Shown piece after piece: positions 1-10,526 of a stretch of DNA of 64,000 nt. The notes under the pieces are model-generated. The model had not been told where the DNA came from and did not search any database. It worked only from the letters and a program-made list of their open reading frames with translations. Within the stretch, counting starts at the first letter, position 1. Each line of letters opens with the position of its first letter. The stretch lies in contig NZ_LMQN01000012.1 in assembly GCF_001425355.1 (NCBI RefSeq), forward strand, positions 727,254-791,253. The letters run 5' to 3'. The DNA comes from Chryseobacterium sp. Leaf405. Lineage in GTDB: Bacteria > Bacteroidota > Bacteroidia > Flavobacteriales > Weeksellaceae. Made by a program: the position numbers and the translations under genes.

Positions 1-1
1 T

Positions 2-1870
2 GCTATGAATGCCCTTTACCGACCGGGACCGATTAAATATATTCCAAACTTTATCAACAGAAAGCACGGAATCGAGGAAATTGTCTACGATTTACCGGAA
101 ACTGAAGAATATTTAAAGGAAACCTACGGAATTACCGTTTATCAGGAGCAGGTAATGCTGTTGTCTCAGAAATTAGCCAATTTTACAAAAGGTGAGGCTG
201 ATACTTTGAGAAAAGCGATGGGTAAAAAGCAGATTGAAGTTCTGAATAAAATGTACCCGAAATTTATCGAAGGCGGAAGAAAAAATAATCTTGATGAAGG
301 CCCTTTAGAAAAAATCTGGAATGACTGGAAAGCATTTGCAGAATATGCCTTTAATAAATCTCACTCAACCTGTTATGCTTTAATTGCTTATCAGACAGCA
401 TATTTGAAAGCAAATTATCCTGCTGAATATATGGCGAGTGTAATGAGTAACAACATTAACAATACTGAATCGATTACCATGTTCATGGAAGACTGTAAAA
501 GTATTGGAGTTGATGTTTTAGGACCTGATGTTAATGAATCTCAGTATAAATTTTCGGTAAACGAAAAAGGGCAGATCCGATTTGGCTTGGGAGCGATAAA
601 AGGGATTGGTGAAGGACCGAGTGAAGCGATTACCAGAGAAAGGGCAAACGGAAGATTTAAAAATATTTATGATTTTTTTGAGAGAATTTTACCTTCTCAA
701 ATGAATAAAAGAGTATCTGAAAGTTTAGTATTGGCAGGAGCTTTCGACGAATTAGATTCTTTCCACAGAGGTCAGTATTTCGATATTGATATGGCGGGAA
801 GAACGAATTTGGAACGATTAATTCGTTATGGACAAAGTTTCCAGGAAAGTAAAAACGAGATGGAACATTCTCTTTTTGCAGATTTTGCAGATGAGGTTCA
901 GATTGAACAGCCCAAATTACAACCGTGTCCCGAATGGCCAAATATGCATAAGCTTAATAAAGAAAAAGAAATTATCGGTTTCTACCTTTCTGCGCATCCT
1001 TTGGATGAATTTAAGTTTGAATATCAGTTTATGCAGGGTCAGCTTTCGAAAGATTCTGTTTTGATAAAGGATGAAGAGAAAATTGTGACCGATGAGCTTC
1101 CGATTTTAGAAAAAGATTCTCTGGATGAAGTTGCAGATTTGATAGAGATTGTTTCTGATGATGTTGTGGCGGGTGAAGAGGAAGAAATTATTGAAGAAGT
1201 AAAGAAAAAAGCCGAACCAAAAGGAGTTTTCCACTTCTTAAATCTTGATGAAGTTGATGCTTACAAAGAACAGGCTTTTGCCAATAAACAGGAAGAATTG
1301 TTTGAGGAAAAGAAAAAAGACTGGAAAACGATTCAAAAAGAAAGAGAAAACGGCGGCGGAAAAGAATATACCGTTGCCGGTTTAATTACGGAATATGTTG
1401 TAAAAGACGGTTTCAGAAGTGGTGAAAAGGTTGCTTTTGTGACGTTGGAAGATTATTCGGGATCCTACTCTTTCAGATTGGGAGATCGTGATTATATGAA
1501 GTTGAAGGAGAAGCTTGAAGTTCAACGGTTTGTTATTTTTAAAATTAAGTTTGCCCAAGTTAAAGACGGACGTGTTTTTGTGAATGTAAATGATGTGATA
1601 GAACTGCAGGAAGCATTTGAAAGATATGCTAAAAGTATTTCGTTGGTGATGGATGTAATGGATTTGCGATCGGAAGATCTGAATTTCTTCAGAAAAGTTT
1701 TAGAAAGAAATCAAGGGGATCAGAAGTTGAAATTTTATATTAAAAATATCGATAATGACGCAGGAGCAGATCATTTAGAAGTACAGTCGATGAAACATTC
1801 CGTCAATCTGAATGGTGATTTGATTAAAGAAATTCAGTTATTGAATAAGTATGAGTTTTATTTGAATTAA
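2..1870 (+). CDS. dnaE: DNA polymerase III subunit alpha, C-terminal part (cut by window start)
   Basis: Replicative polymerase alpha subunit. The frame is open from the first bases, so the gene begins upstream of the window; the PHP domain and most of the palm are missing here. Visible parts are the ALYRPGP and VYQEQVM blocks followed by LRKAMGKK, characteristic of bacterial DnaE, the tandem helix-hairpin-helix region (about residues 215-260 of the visible part) and an OB-fold starting near YTVAGLITEYV (about residue 454) with the LEDYSGS signature. Between the HhH part and the OB-fold lies a long acidic, lysine-rich stretch (about residues 348-450) that is not part of the core fold as I know it from other DnaE proteins. 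The tail after the OB-fold is short. The gene ends at a strong terminator and is probably transcribed alone at its 3' end. Identity is certain; the role of the insertion is unknown. Confidence 0.97.
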   Translation, partial: AMNALYRPGPIKYIPNFINRKHGIEEIVYDLPETEEYLKETYGITVYQEQVMLLSQKLANFTKGEADTLRKAMGKKQIEVLNKMYPKFIEGGRKNNLDEGPLEKIWNDWKAFAEYAFNKSHSTCYALIAYQTAYLKANYPAEYMASVMSNNINNTESITMFMEDCKSIGVDVLGPDVNESQYKFSVNEKGQIRFGLGAIKGIGEGPSEAITRERANGRFKNIYDFFERILPSQMNKRVSESLVLAGAFDELDSFHRGQYFDIDMAGRTNLERLIRYGQSFQESKNEMEHSLFADFADEVQIEQPKLQPCPEWPNMHKLNKEKEIIGFYLSAHPLDEFKFEYQFMQGQLSKDSVLIKDEEKIVTDELPILEKDSLDEVADLIEIVSDDVVAGEEEEIIEEVKKKAEPKGVFHFLNLDEVDAYKEQAFANKQEELFEEKKKDWKTIQKERENGGGKEYTVAGLITEYVVKDGFRSGEKVAFVTLEDYSGSYSFRLGDRDYMKLKEKLEVQRFVIFKIKFAQVKDGRVFVNVNDVIELQEAFERYAKSISLVMDVMDLRSEDLNFFRKVLERNQGDQKLKFYIKNIDNDAGADHLEVQSMKHSVNLNGDLIKEIQLLNKYEFYLN

Positions 1871-1900
1871 TACATATGAAGTATTTGTTAATTCAAAAAA

Positions 1901-1941
1901 AGTAGTCGCAATCCAGTAGTTTGGATTGCGACTACTTTTTT
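1901..1941 (+). terminator. Strong intrinsic terminator after dnaE
   Basis: A perfect 14-bp stem (1901-1914 with 1923-1936, AGTAGTCGCAATCC and its complement) has an 8-base loop and is followed by a T run. A-rich bases precede it, so it could act in both directions. Confidence 0.93.
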
Positions 1942-2119
1942 AAGGAATTTTAATTTTTAAACCCTTTATTGATAAAAAAGTTTATCGCTGAATTTAATGA
2001 TATCTTAGTAATAACTAATGAGAAACTTCAATTAATTTTTTTTTAATGAATTTATAATCAATCTTATTTATTGTTGTATTTTTAAAAAAATTATCCCTAT
2101 AATTTTTAATTTAACTATT

Positions 2120-5100
2120 ATGAAAAAAAAATATCTATTGTTTTTGTTGCTCTTAGGTTTTGCAACAATGAAAGCACAAGTCATGTATTATTCTAAAGTC
2201 TCGGCTACTGATTTTACAGCTTTGAGCAGTTGGGGAACTGCTATAGATGGTACGGGTGCCTCACCAACTAGTATTAGCAATGCAGATAATTTTGTTATTC
2301 AGAACGGTTCAGCAATGGTGCTTCCGGCAAATGCTTCAGTCAGACAACTTACCATTAATTCTGGAAGTTTAACTGTTGCAGCAAATATGCTTACGGTAAG
2401 TATTGCGAATGCCAATAATTCAAATCTTACTATTAACAGCGGAGGAACGTTAACTGTTTCAGGAGGTACTTTAAATGTAAACGGAAATATATTTTTTGCC
2501 TCAGGAAGTAATTTTAATCAATCATCTGGATCTATAGTTGTAGATGGAAACAGTGGGGTTTCTGCTACCAGCGTACCTATAACAAGGGATTTATTTGGTT
2601 TTGGTTCGAATGACTATAATTATTCTACAGGAATTATATCAGTAACAGGAGGAAATATTACTATTGTAAATCCACATTTTTCAGGAAACGTTAATGGAGC
2701 AGCATTTGCATTTAGAGGAAATACTATAGGTAGAGCTTTTAGTTCAGCTCATACTACTACCTTTGGTCCTGCAACCCAACCTTCTACAGCTAATTACGGT
2801 TACTATGTAGATTGTAAAGCAAATGACACACTTTTGATGCTAGGAAATGTAAACATTAGTGGAGGTACAGGTTCTTTTGCTGTACAGACGGATAGGGGTA
2901 TTGGAGAAGGAGGACTTAATTGTAGTGGTAATTTAAATATCTCAGCAGGTGCTGAATTATTAGATATTAATAGTAATTCTCATGAGGGAATTTCAGTAGG
3001 TGGTAATTTTACAAATGATGGGATTTTTACCCAAGCTAACACAGCAGGTCTTAAATTAGGTCTAATGACCGGAACAAAAATGACGACGTTAGGTGCTAGT
3101 CCTAACCCTCAAACCATATCGGGAAGTGGTGTTTTTAGAAATTCAACAACTTCATCTACTGCTAATTTTACCAGCTTAACAATTAATAACTCAAGTGCAG
3201 GCGGGGTAAATTTCTCTAATTCAAATTCATTATTAAGTGGGGGAAATATAGGAACTGTTTCGGATGTGTTTAAATTGGATAATGGAGTTATAAATACGGG
3301 TTCTAACACATTTGTATTAGGAGTATCGCGCCTAATATTAGGTACATTGTCTTATACCGTAGGAGGATTCGGTTCGGGCTCTACATTTAGCAGATGGTAT
3401 GGATTCACAGGATTAGGAACGACAATTGCTGCAGTAACAATACCTACAGCAGGTGCGGGTACATATCCTTTCGTAATGGGAAATCCTACAACTGGACTTT
3501 TGGCTAATCATTTTCATAGAGCTACATCAGGGCTAACTACACCAGGTCAATTGGCTGTTAAATTTAATGGAGGAACAGGAACTTCTGCCATAACTCCGAT
3601 AACTGAAGGTTCTTTAACTTATGATAGGCAAACTAATGCCAGTTGGGTAGTTACTACTTCAGCAGGTTACGCTGCGTCGGTCGCACATACTTTTGCTATT
3701 CAGGGACAAGGTACATATGTGACAACTTCTGATAATATTGTTGTTTTGAATAATGGTTCATTAGTGGGGACAGCACAGACAGGTATCAATCAACCTATGG
3801 GACAAAGAATAAATATTCCTGCAAGTAATGTTGCAGCTACTTATACGTTGGGAGCTATTGCATCACAATTCCCAATAGAATCTGCGCAATCAGGTCCTTG
3901 GGAAAGTGCAAGTACATGGGTCGGTGGAGTAGTACCTTCTTGTGCGAATGCAGCTATTCTTTCCGGGCATACGGTTAATATCTTTTCTTCTACAACTGCA
4001 ACTCCAAATAGTGTAATCATTAATACGGGAGGTGTTTTAGCAGTTACAGGAGGTTCTACTACTGTGGGCTGTACTAACAATAATAATAATCTTACTAATA
4101 ATGGTACAATTAATGTTTCAGGAGGTAATATTATTATTAATGGTAACATCAATAATATATCGGGTTCTACATTTACCCAATCAGGTGGAGATATTAAAAT
4201 AGACGGAAACAATGCAGGGAATACAGCAACAAGCGTAGCTGCGGGTATAAGTATTGTGAATATAGCTACCGGAAATGTAACACTTACCGGTGGAACCATG
4301 ACTGTGGTAGATCCTCATGCAGCTAATAGTGCGACTTCATACGCATTCTCCTATTTTGGTGAAACTGCCATTGATAATACTGCAGGCTGGACTTTAAAGT
4401 TTGGTGATGGATCTTCTACTGATGCAGGAGGTGTAAACGCTTCATCTGTGGGAGGATTTGTTTGGAACAATGCGGGGAGCAAAATATATTTTGACAATGT
4501 AATCATAGATGGAGCTTTGGGTACAAATAGATATGTATCAAGTTATCCTACAACGATTGGTATTAATACATTAACTATTAATGCAACTGGAGAATTGAGA
4601 ATGGCAGCTGAAATAAGTATTGCTGGCAATTTTACCAATAATGGTATATTTACTCAGATTTCTACTGCTAATTTGAGTTTCCAAAATTTCAAAAATGCGA
4701 CTGTTTCAGCTTCTACCATACCTCAGACTATTTCAGGAACTGGTGTATTTAGAGATAATACCGTTACAGCAAATTCTAAAGCTAATTTTACTTCAATAAA
4801 GTTTAATAACAGCTCTTCAACAGGAGTAACATTTGCCGACGCAAACTCTCTGTTAAGCGGAGCAAATACAGGTACTGTATCGGGGAGATTGACCATAACA
4901 ACTGGGTTTATAAACATAGGTTCTAATACTTTTATTTTAGGAACAGGACCATCAGATTATCCTGTCCCAATTTTATTGCATACAGAAGGTGGCTTTACGG
5001 CAGGTAGTAGTTTTGCGAAATGGTGGTCGACAGGAGCAGGTGGAGGAAATATTTTTCCGGCACAAACTACTACAGGAGGTGGGGTGTTTCCATTTGCTAC

Positions 5101-7294
5101 AGGTACAGCTTCTGCTTTGGTAGCGCGTAATTTATATTTGAACCAAACGACTTTTGCAACAACTGGTGGAAAAATTACAGTAAAATACAATGATATTGCA
5201 GGAACAGATGCTGTAAGCATTGTAGACGGAGCTTATACTGTAGATACGCAAACAAAATCTAATTGGGCTGTTTCTCAATCCGGGATTACAGGAACTCCTA
5301 CTTATAGTATGGCAATAAATGGACAAGATATTTATGGTGCAGCTAATGGAAATAGTAGAATAACCTTAGCATCTGCTCCAGCTTTTGGGGTACATCAAAT
5401 AGGAACAAATTATGTAAATGCACAAAGAACGGGTATTCCACTAGCTAATTTGGCTGGTACATATTATTTGGGTATTGCAAGTTCAGATGTTGCTTTTGTA
5501 TCCGTAGCAAATGGAGACTGGGGTAATGCTGCTACTTGGAACAAAGGAACAGTGCCTACTTGTAATGACATTGTTCAAATTGCAGCAAATACCAATGTAA
5601 CTGTAAACTCTGTGGGAAATGTAGCTAAAAACATTACTATTAAGACAGGGGGAACTTTAACTCAGGCTTCTGGAGATTTAACGGTGGGCTGTACCTTAAA
5701 GAATAATTTTATTACTAATAATGGAACGCTTACTATATCAGGAGGAATATTAAATATTAATGGGAATATTAACAATGCAAAAATTGAATCTGTATTTAAT
5801 CAATCAGGTGGTACTGTTAAGATAGACGGGAATAATGCAGGAGTCGCAGCTAATTCCGTAGCATCGGATACTCCGCTATTTAATAGTCTTTCTAATAATA
5901 TTAATTTAACGGGTGGTACTTTGTTATTTGTAGATCCACATGTAGCAACAATTTCTACTTCAGGATATACAATACGTATAAATAATGCAATAGCTACAAC
6001 AGCTACATTAGCAACTTCCCCTGACCATATTACACAGTTTGGAGATGGTCTTTCGACTGATGCTGGAGGTCATACAGATGGATTTTTGGTTAATAGCTCA
6101 GAAAGTGTTGCTTTCCTCTGTTTAGGCAGTATTGTAGTAAATGGAGGATCTGGAACTAATAGAAATGTGTCATCAATTTATGATAACTTAGTGGCTACAG
6201 GTGATGTCACCGTTAATGCGAATAGTAGATTAAGTTCTTCAGGTCTTACTGTAGGAAAAAATTTATTAGTTAATCCAACAGGAATTTATGATGCAAACAG
6301 TTTAATGATGGCTAAATTAGTAAGCGTTACAGAATATAATTCAATATTTGGTCCTTCTACCGTACCACAAACTATTACTAATAACGGAATTATTCGTAAT
6401 CCGGTCAATTTACCTGCTGCAAATCTAATTGATTTTAAGGTTATTAACTCAAGTGCTGAAGGAGTTACTTTAAATTCTCCTATTTCAATAAGTGGTTCAT
6501 TAACTTTAACTCAAGGTTTTATAAATACTACAAATACTAATTTATTGACATTGGGTACAGCATTATCAGCAGCTGGATTGAATGGTGGTAGTGCTAATGC
6601 TTATATAAGAGGTCCTTTTGCAAGAACTATTACTGCAGCTTCTAGTAGTTTTTATACAGTATTTCCTGTAGGTAAAACAACCTATGCTCCAATTTCATTA
6701 GCACCAATAGGTGGACCAACTAAAATAATGAAAGTAGAAGCATTTGACACTAACTCAGGAACAGCATCTGCTACGGTCCAGAATTTATCTGCGACAAGAA
6801 GATGGGAAGCACCTTTAATATCCGGTAGCTTCTCAACTATTTATGTCATATTGGGAGATAATGCAATTACAAATCTTAGTCTCCCGGTAATGGCACCAAC
6901 TGCAGGTGGAGTATATGATAGTATATTTGGTACTACAAGTATTTATGTTGCCGGTACCCCAAATACAACACAATCTGCTACTGCATTAGCAGCTGCTAAC
7001 TATACGGGTTTTCTGTCTTATGCGGAAATAGCTTCTGTACTTAGTACCAATGAAACGGCATCTATTGAAAAAGCAATAAAAGTTTATCCAAATCCATTTG
7101 TTGATATCTTAAATATTTCAGATGTTAAGAATGTAAAATCTATATCAGTAATCGATGTTTTAGGAAGATTGGTTAAAACTTTTGATAAAGCAGAAACAGC
7201 TCTTGATTTAAGGGAATTAACTTCAGGAATATATTTGGTTGTGCTTAATATGAAAGATGGTTCTAAACAAACGATCAAAACGATTAAGAAATAA
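2120..7294 (+). CDS. Giant secreted repeat protein with T9SS type A sorting domain
   Basis: Predicted surface or secreted adhesin of 1724 residues; the ligand is unknown. A signal peptide (residues 1-19, ending in KAQ) is followed by three long modules that start near residues 25, 583 and 1123. Modules two and three begin with W-S/N-A-TW motifs (SGPWESASTW, NGDWGNAATW) and continue into Gly/Asn/Thr/Ser-rich beta-helix-like sequence with recurring phrases such as QSGGxxKIDGNNAG and QTISGxGVFR. The last 72 residues (from about 1653) are a type A sorting domain: KVYPNPF, GRLVKT, LTSGIYLV and a basic KTIKK end. Such tails direct T9SS export across the outer membrane and are usually cleaved. It is the first of five tandem genes with nearly the same tail. 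The ATG is directly followed by a KKK signal-peptide start. Function beyond adhesion is not recognisable. Confidence 0.9.
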   Translation: MKKKYLLFLLLLGFATMKAQVMYYSKVSATDFTALSSWGTAIDGTGASPTSISNADNFVIQNGSAMVLPANASVRQLTINSGSLTVAANMLTVSIANANNSNLTINSGGTLTVSGGTLNVNGNIFFASGSNFNQSSGSIVVDGNSGVSATSVPITRDLFGFGSNDYNYSTGIISVTGGNITIVNPHFSGNVNGAAFAFRGNTIGRAFSSAHTTTFGPATQPSTANYGYYVDCKANDTLLMLGNVNISGGTGSFAVQTDRGIGEGGLNCSGNLNISAGAELLDINSNSHEGISVGGNFTNDGIFTQANTAGLKLGLMTGTKMTTLGASPNPQTISGSGVFRNSTTSSTANFTSLTINNSSAGGVNFSNSNSLLSGGNIGTVSDVFKLDNGVINTGSNTFVLGVSRLILGTLSYTVGGFGSGSTFSRWYGFTGLGTTIAAVTIPTAGAGTYPFVMGNPTTGLLANHFHRATSGLTTPGQLAVKFNGGTGTSAITPITEGSLTYDRQTNASWVVTTSAGYAASVAHTFAIQGQGTYVTTSDNIVVLNNGSLVGTAQTGINQPMGQRINIPASNVAATYTLGAIASQFPIESAQSGPWESASTWVGGVVPSCANAAILSGHTVNIFSSTTATPNSVIINTGGVLAVTGGSTTVGCTNNNNNLTNNGTINVSGGNIIINGNINNISGSTFTQSGGDIKIDGNNAGNTATSVAAGISIVNIATGNVTLTGGTMTVVDPHAANSATSYAFSYFGETAIDNTAGWTLKFGDGSSTDAGGVNASSVGGFVWNNAGSKIYFDNVIIDGALGTNRYVSSYPTTIGINTLTINATGELRMAAEISIAGNFTNNGIFTQISTANLSFQNFKNATVSASTIPQTISGTGVFRDNTVTANSKANFTSIKFNNSSSTGVTFADANSLLSGANTGTVSGRLTITTGFINIGSNTFILGTGPSDYPVPILLHTEGGFTAGSSFAKWWSTGAGGGNIFPAQTTTGGGVFPFATGTASALVARNLYLNQTTFATTGGKITVKYNDIAGTDAVSIVDGAYTVDTQTKSNWAVSQSGITGTPTYSMAINGQDIYGAANGNSRITLASAPAFGVHQIGTNYVNAQRTGIPLANLAGTYYLGIASSDVAFVSVANGDWGNAATWNKGTVPTCNDIVQIAANTNVTVNSVGNVAKNITIKTGGTLTQASGDLTVGCTLKNNFITNNGTLTISGGILNINGNINNAKIESVFNQSGGTVKIDGNNAGVAANSVASDTPLFNSLSNNINLTGGTLLFVDPHVATISTSGYTIRINNAIATTATLATSPDHITQFGDGLSTDAGGHTDGFLVNSSESVAFLCLGSIVVNGGSGTNRNVSSIYDNLVATGDVTVNANSRLSSSGLTVGKNLLVNPTGIYDANSLMMAKLVSVTEYNSIFGPSTVPQTITNNGIIRNPVNLPAANLIDFKVINSSAEGVTLNSPISISGSLTLTQGFINTTNTNLLTLGTALSAAGLNGGSANAYIRGPFARTITAASSSFYTVFPVGKTTYAPISLAPIGGPTKIMKVEAFDTNSGTASATVQNLSATRRWEAPLISGSFSTIYVILGDNAITNLSLPVMAPTAGGVYDSIFGTTSIYVAGTPNTTQSATALAAANYTGFLSYAEIASVLSTNETASIEKAIKVYPNPFVDILNISDVKNVKSISVIDVLGRLVKTFDKAETALDLRELTSGIYLVVLNMKDGSKQTIKTIKK

Positions 7295-7375
7295 TTTTTA
7301 AAATCAATCAAAGTAAAATATATATTAAGTAATTAATTTTACCTGAATTAAAAGAAATGCGTTGTTTTAAGAGAG

Positions 7376-7409
7376 AAAGTGGCTTTTTGAAGTCACTTTT
7401 TTGTTTTTT
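7376..7409 (+). terminator. Intrinsic terminator
   Basis: A 10-bp stem with one G-U pair (7376-7385 with 7390-7399) and a four-base loop is followed by T-rich sequence. It ends the transcript of the giant repeat protein. Confidence 0.85.
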
Positions 7410-7499
7410 TAAGAACTTTAAATAGTAAAGTAGATTCTTTTCATGATATTAATGATCAAAAAATCAAAATGATTGCCTTAATATTAATAACTTTTTTTG

Positions 7500-7747
7500 A
7501 TTATTTTATTATGTTAAGTGATGTTTTTTAATTTATCTCTTTAATTTGTGATTAATATTTAATGTATTGGCTATTAATTTATTATTGAATTTTTTCAATT
7601 CTTAACTTGGTGACAAATTCAAATGCTTGTTTACTTTTTTAATATTTTATAGTTTTTTTATTTGCGAAATTCATTGTTGTTTATAAGGTTTTAACATTTT
7701 TATGTAAATAAATTATATCTTTATCGCCCTAATTTATTTTACTACGT
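7500..7747 (+). promoter_or_regulatory. Duplicated upstream regulatory region (copy 1)
   Basis: This very AT-rich stretch has no credible reading frame but is collinear with 10760-11008 before the next paralogue. Shared words lie at matched distances from the two start codons: ATTATGTTAA (240 and 242 bases), ATTTGTGA (204 and 207), AAATTCAAATG (133 and 135), and a -7 box TATCTTTA at 7716-7723 versus TACCTTTA (32 and 34). The leader after the box (CTAATTTATTTTACTA) is also shared. The remaining gap 7410-7499 is AT-rich and holds nothing I can name. Confidence 0.7.
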
Positions 7748-10465
7748 ATGAAAAAACTTTTACTCATGTGCTTTGGGCTTTTGCTTGGCACTTTAATTAA
7801 CGCTCAAATTACTTTGGGCAGTGGGACTTCCGCTGCGGGAACTTCTACTTCAATAGCTACCGTACCGTGGAGTACGTATTATGGATATAGTTATGCTCAG
7901 CAAATTTTAACGAAAGCTAATATTAATGCATCAGCAGCAGGTAATATTACGGGTCTTAAATTTTACATGGGAGCGAATTCATCAATTACTAATTCTAATG
8001 ATGTTGTCGTGTATGTAGGACTTACGAACAAAGATTCATTTACTTCAACTGCAGATTGGATTCCGACGACTGCTTTAACTCAGGTTTATAATGGAACTGT
8101 TACTAATAATGCCGGGGTTGTTGAGGTTACTTTTTCTGCTCCTTTTGCTTATGATAACATTAGCAACCTTGTAATTGCTGTTGATGAAAATAAGTCGGGT
8201 GATAATGGTGGCGAGTGGTTCTATACTTATACAAATACTACTAACCAGACTTTGTACTACAGAAATGATACCACTAATCCGAATCCGTCAGGAACACTTC
8301 CGGCAGGAACAAGATCTGCTACACAATCTGTAGTAACTCTTTTGGGACTTACACCATTAGCCCCGCCATGTCCTGTAGTTTCTGCTCCGGCTGCGGCGGC
8401 AACAGGAGTTTCTCTTTTACCTACAATTTCTTGGGCAACGTCAGGCAGTGCTACTTCTTATAAGATTAGCTTAGGAACTACTCCTGGAGGTATAGATATT
8501 ATGAATATGGTAGATGTTGGAAACGTAACAACTTACACACTAACAAATGCTCTTACTTATAGTACTCAATATTATTATACAGTGTATGCAACCAATTCAG
8601 CAGGTAATTCTACAGGGTGTACAGAGAGAAGTTTTACGACATTGCCATTGCCTTGTCCTACAATCTCTGCACCAGCTACTGCTCAGCAGGGGTTGCCTGT
8701 AAGACCTACATTTACATGGGCTGCGGTGACAGGAGTATCTGGCTATAGATTAAATATCGGTACTTCAGCAGGCTCTAGTGATGTTTTGAGTAATTTTGAT
8801 CTTGGAAATGTAGTAACATATACATTGACGCCTGCCCAACAGCTTACACCAAATACACAGTATTATTATACGATTACTTCTTATGCTGGTAGTACAGTAT
8901 CAACAGGATGCGCAGAAAGAAACTTTAAAACAGCCAATGCAGCAATTCCTGTAAATGATGAATGTGCTAATGCAGCAACACTTACTGTAAATTCAGATTT
9001 AGCTTGTGGTGCTACAACAGCAGGAAATACATTGGGTGCTACAAATTCTTTAGCAGCTGCACCATGTTCAGGTAATCCTGATGATGATGTTTGGTATAAG
9101 TTTACAGCAACAAACAGTACTCATTATGTGAGATTTTCAAATATCGTTGCTACAGGAACAACTTCCTCAACAGATATGTATGTTCAGGTTCTAAGTGGTA
9201 CTTGTGGATCTCTTGCAAGTGTTGTTTGTTCTGATTCTGATACCACAACGATTGTAAGTGGATTAACCCCCGGAACAACTTATTATGTAAGAGCCTACAC
9301 TTATGGCGGTGTTGGTAATAACGCCAGTTTTAATATTTGTGTTGGTACTCCTCCTCCGGCTCCTGCAAATGATGAATGTATCAATGTGACAACAGTAACA
9401 GTAAATCCGGATCTAAACTGTGGGTCAGTGGTTTCCGGAACGACAGTTTCTGCAACTAGTTCCAACTTAGCAGTAGCACCTTGTACAGGAACTGCAGATG
9501 ATGATGTTTGGTATTCTTTTACAGCAACATCAACTGTACATAGAGTATCTCTTTCTAATGTAGTATCTACAGGAATTTCTTCTTCTACAAGTCTGTATAC
9601 TCAGGTATTTAGTGGTGCTTGCGGATCATTGACAAGTGTTCAGTGTGGAACAACTAACACTACAAACTTAACAGGACTTACAGTGGGTCAGACCTATTAT
9701 GTAAGAGTTTATAATTCAAATACAAACAGTGCTACAGCTACTTATGCCAATACATTTGATTTTTGTGTAGGTACGCCACCTCCGCCACCTGCAAATGATG
9801 TCTGCTCAGGAGCAATATCTTTAACAGTTGGAAATAATTTTGCGGCAAACCCTATGGTAGCAACAAATATTTCTGCAACTACTGATAGTACTACAACTTG
9901 CCAGTCAAATAGAAATAACAATGTATGGTTCTCAGTTGTTGTTCCGGCTTCTGGTTCTGTTACGGTAGAAACTGCAGCAGTTACGGGTTCAGGATTTATA
10001 GATTCCGTATTATCTGCCCATTCGGGAATTTGTGGTTCCCTTGCAAATGTTGCTTGTAATGATGATATTTCTTCAGGAACTAACAACTTCTCAAAAATTT
10101 CATTAACAGGACAAACACCTGGAGCTACACTTTACTTTAGTGTTTGGAGATATTCTTTAACCGGTGCTGATGGGCAATTCCGTATTTCAGCTTACGATTC
10201 TTCAATACCTTTGGCGACAGGGGAGGTGAAATCTGAAAAAGATAATCTTAAAATTTATCCTAATCCATTTGTTGATGTATTGAGTATTTCTGATAGTAAA
10301 AACGTAAAATCTATTTTTATCAATGATATTGCAGGAAGGTTGGTTAAAACAATTACATCGCCAGAATCAACTCTTTATTTAGGAGAATTGAAATCTGGAA
10401 TGTACTTGGTGACATTGCAGATGAATGATGGTTCTAAACAAACTATAAAGGCAATTAAAAAATAA
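7748..10465 (+). CDS. Secreted multidomain adhesin, T9SS type A sorting domain
   Basis: Predicted exported adhesin of 905 residues. Signal peptide 1-19 (MKKLLLMC start, ending INA). Residues 20-200 form an N-terminal domain shared with the genes at 11009 and 15443 (ITLGSGTS, YGYSYAQQI, AAGNITGLKFY, PFAYDN, LVIAVDEN). Two fibronectin-III-like domains follow (about 207-298 and 301-396), each opening with a CP-V/T-S-AP motif. Three modules open with NDEC or NDVC (402, 540, 681) and contain DDDVWYKF/NNNVWFSV and CGSL motifs; these look like Ppc-type beta-sandwiches. The sorting domain starts near residue 834 (KIYPNPF, SGMYLV, KAIKK). Proline-rich linkers separate the modules. It has its own promoter region and terminator, so it is probably monocistronic. 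Binding partner unknown. Confidence 0.9.
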   Translation: MKKLLLMCFGLLLGTLINAQITLGSGTSAAGTSTSIATVPWSTYYGYSYAQQILTKANINASAAGNITGLKFYMGANSSITNSNDVVVYVGLTNKDSFTSTADWIPTTALTQVYNGTVTNNAGVVEVTFSAPFAYDNISNLVIAVDENKSGDNGGEWFYTYTNTTNQTLYYRNDTTNPNPSGTLPAGTRSATQSVVTLLGLTPLAPPCPVVSAPAAAATGVSLLPTISWATSGSATSYKISLGTTPGGIDIMNMVDVGNVTTYTLTNALTYSTQYYYTVYATNSAGNSTGCTERSFTTLPLPCPTISAPATAQQGLPVRPTFTWAAVTGVSGYRLNIGTSAGSSDVLSNFDLGNVVTYTLTPAQQLTPNTQYYYTITSYAGSTVSTGCAERNFKTANAAIPVNDECANAATLTVNSDLACGATTAGNTLGATNSLAAAPCSGNPDDDVWYKFTATNSTHYVRFSNIVATGTTSSTDMYVQVLSGTCGSLASVVCSDSDTTTIVSGLTPGTTYYVRAYTYGGVGNNASFNICVGTPPPAPANDECINVTTVTVNPDLNCGSVVSGTTVSATSSNLAVAPCTGTADDDVWYSFTATSTVHRVSLSNVVSTGISSSTSLYTQVFSGACGSLTSVQCGTTNTTNLTGLTVGQTYYVRVYNSNTNSATATYANTFDFCVGTPPPPPANDVCSGAISLTVGNNFAANPMVATNISATTDSTTTCQSNRNNNVWFSVVVPASGSVTVETAAVTGSGFIDSVLSAHSGICGSLANVACNDDISSGTNNFSKISLTGQTPGATLYFSVWRYSLTGADGQFRISAYDSSIPLATGEVKSEKDNLKIYPNPFVDVLSISDSKNVKSIFINDIAGRLVKTITSPESTLYLGELKSGMYLVTLQMNDGSKQTIKAIKK

Positions 10466-10492
10466 TTTAGAATTATTTTAATTGAAATATAA

Positions 10493-10526
10493 GTAGCGGC
10501 TAAAAAATTTAGCCGCTACTTTTTTG
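10493..10526 (+). terminator. Intrinsic terminator
   Basis: A perfect 12-bp stem (10493-10504 with 10508-10519, GTAGCGGCTAAA) is followed by six T. A close relative with G-U changes sits after the gene ending at 15308. Confidence 0.92.

Noticed and set aside
3841..4299. 152-residue frame on the minus strand
   Set aside because: It lies entirely within the repeat-rich giant adhesin gene; composition (Val, Pro, Ile) is what reversed Gly/Thr/Asn codons give.
9742..10086. 114-residue frame on the minus strand
   Set aside because: Antisense shadow of the 905-residue adhesin with no recognisable motif or upstream signals.
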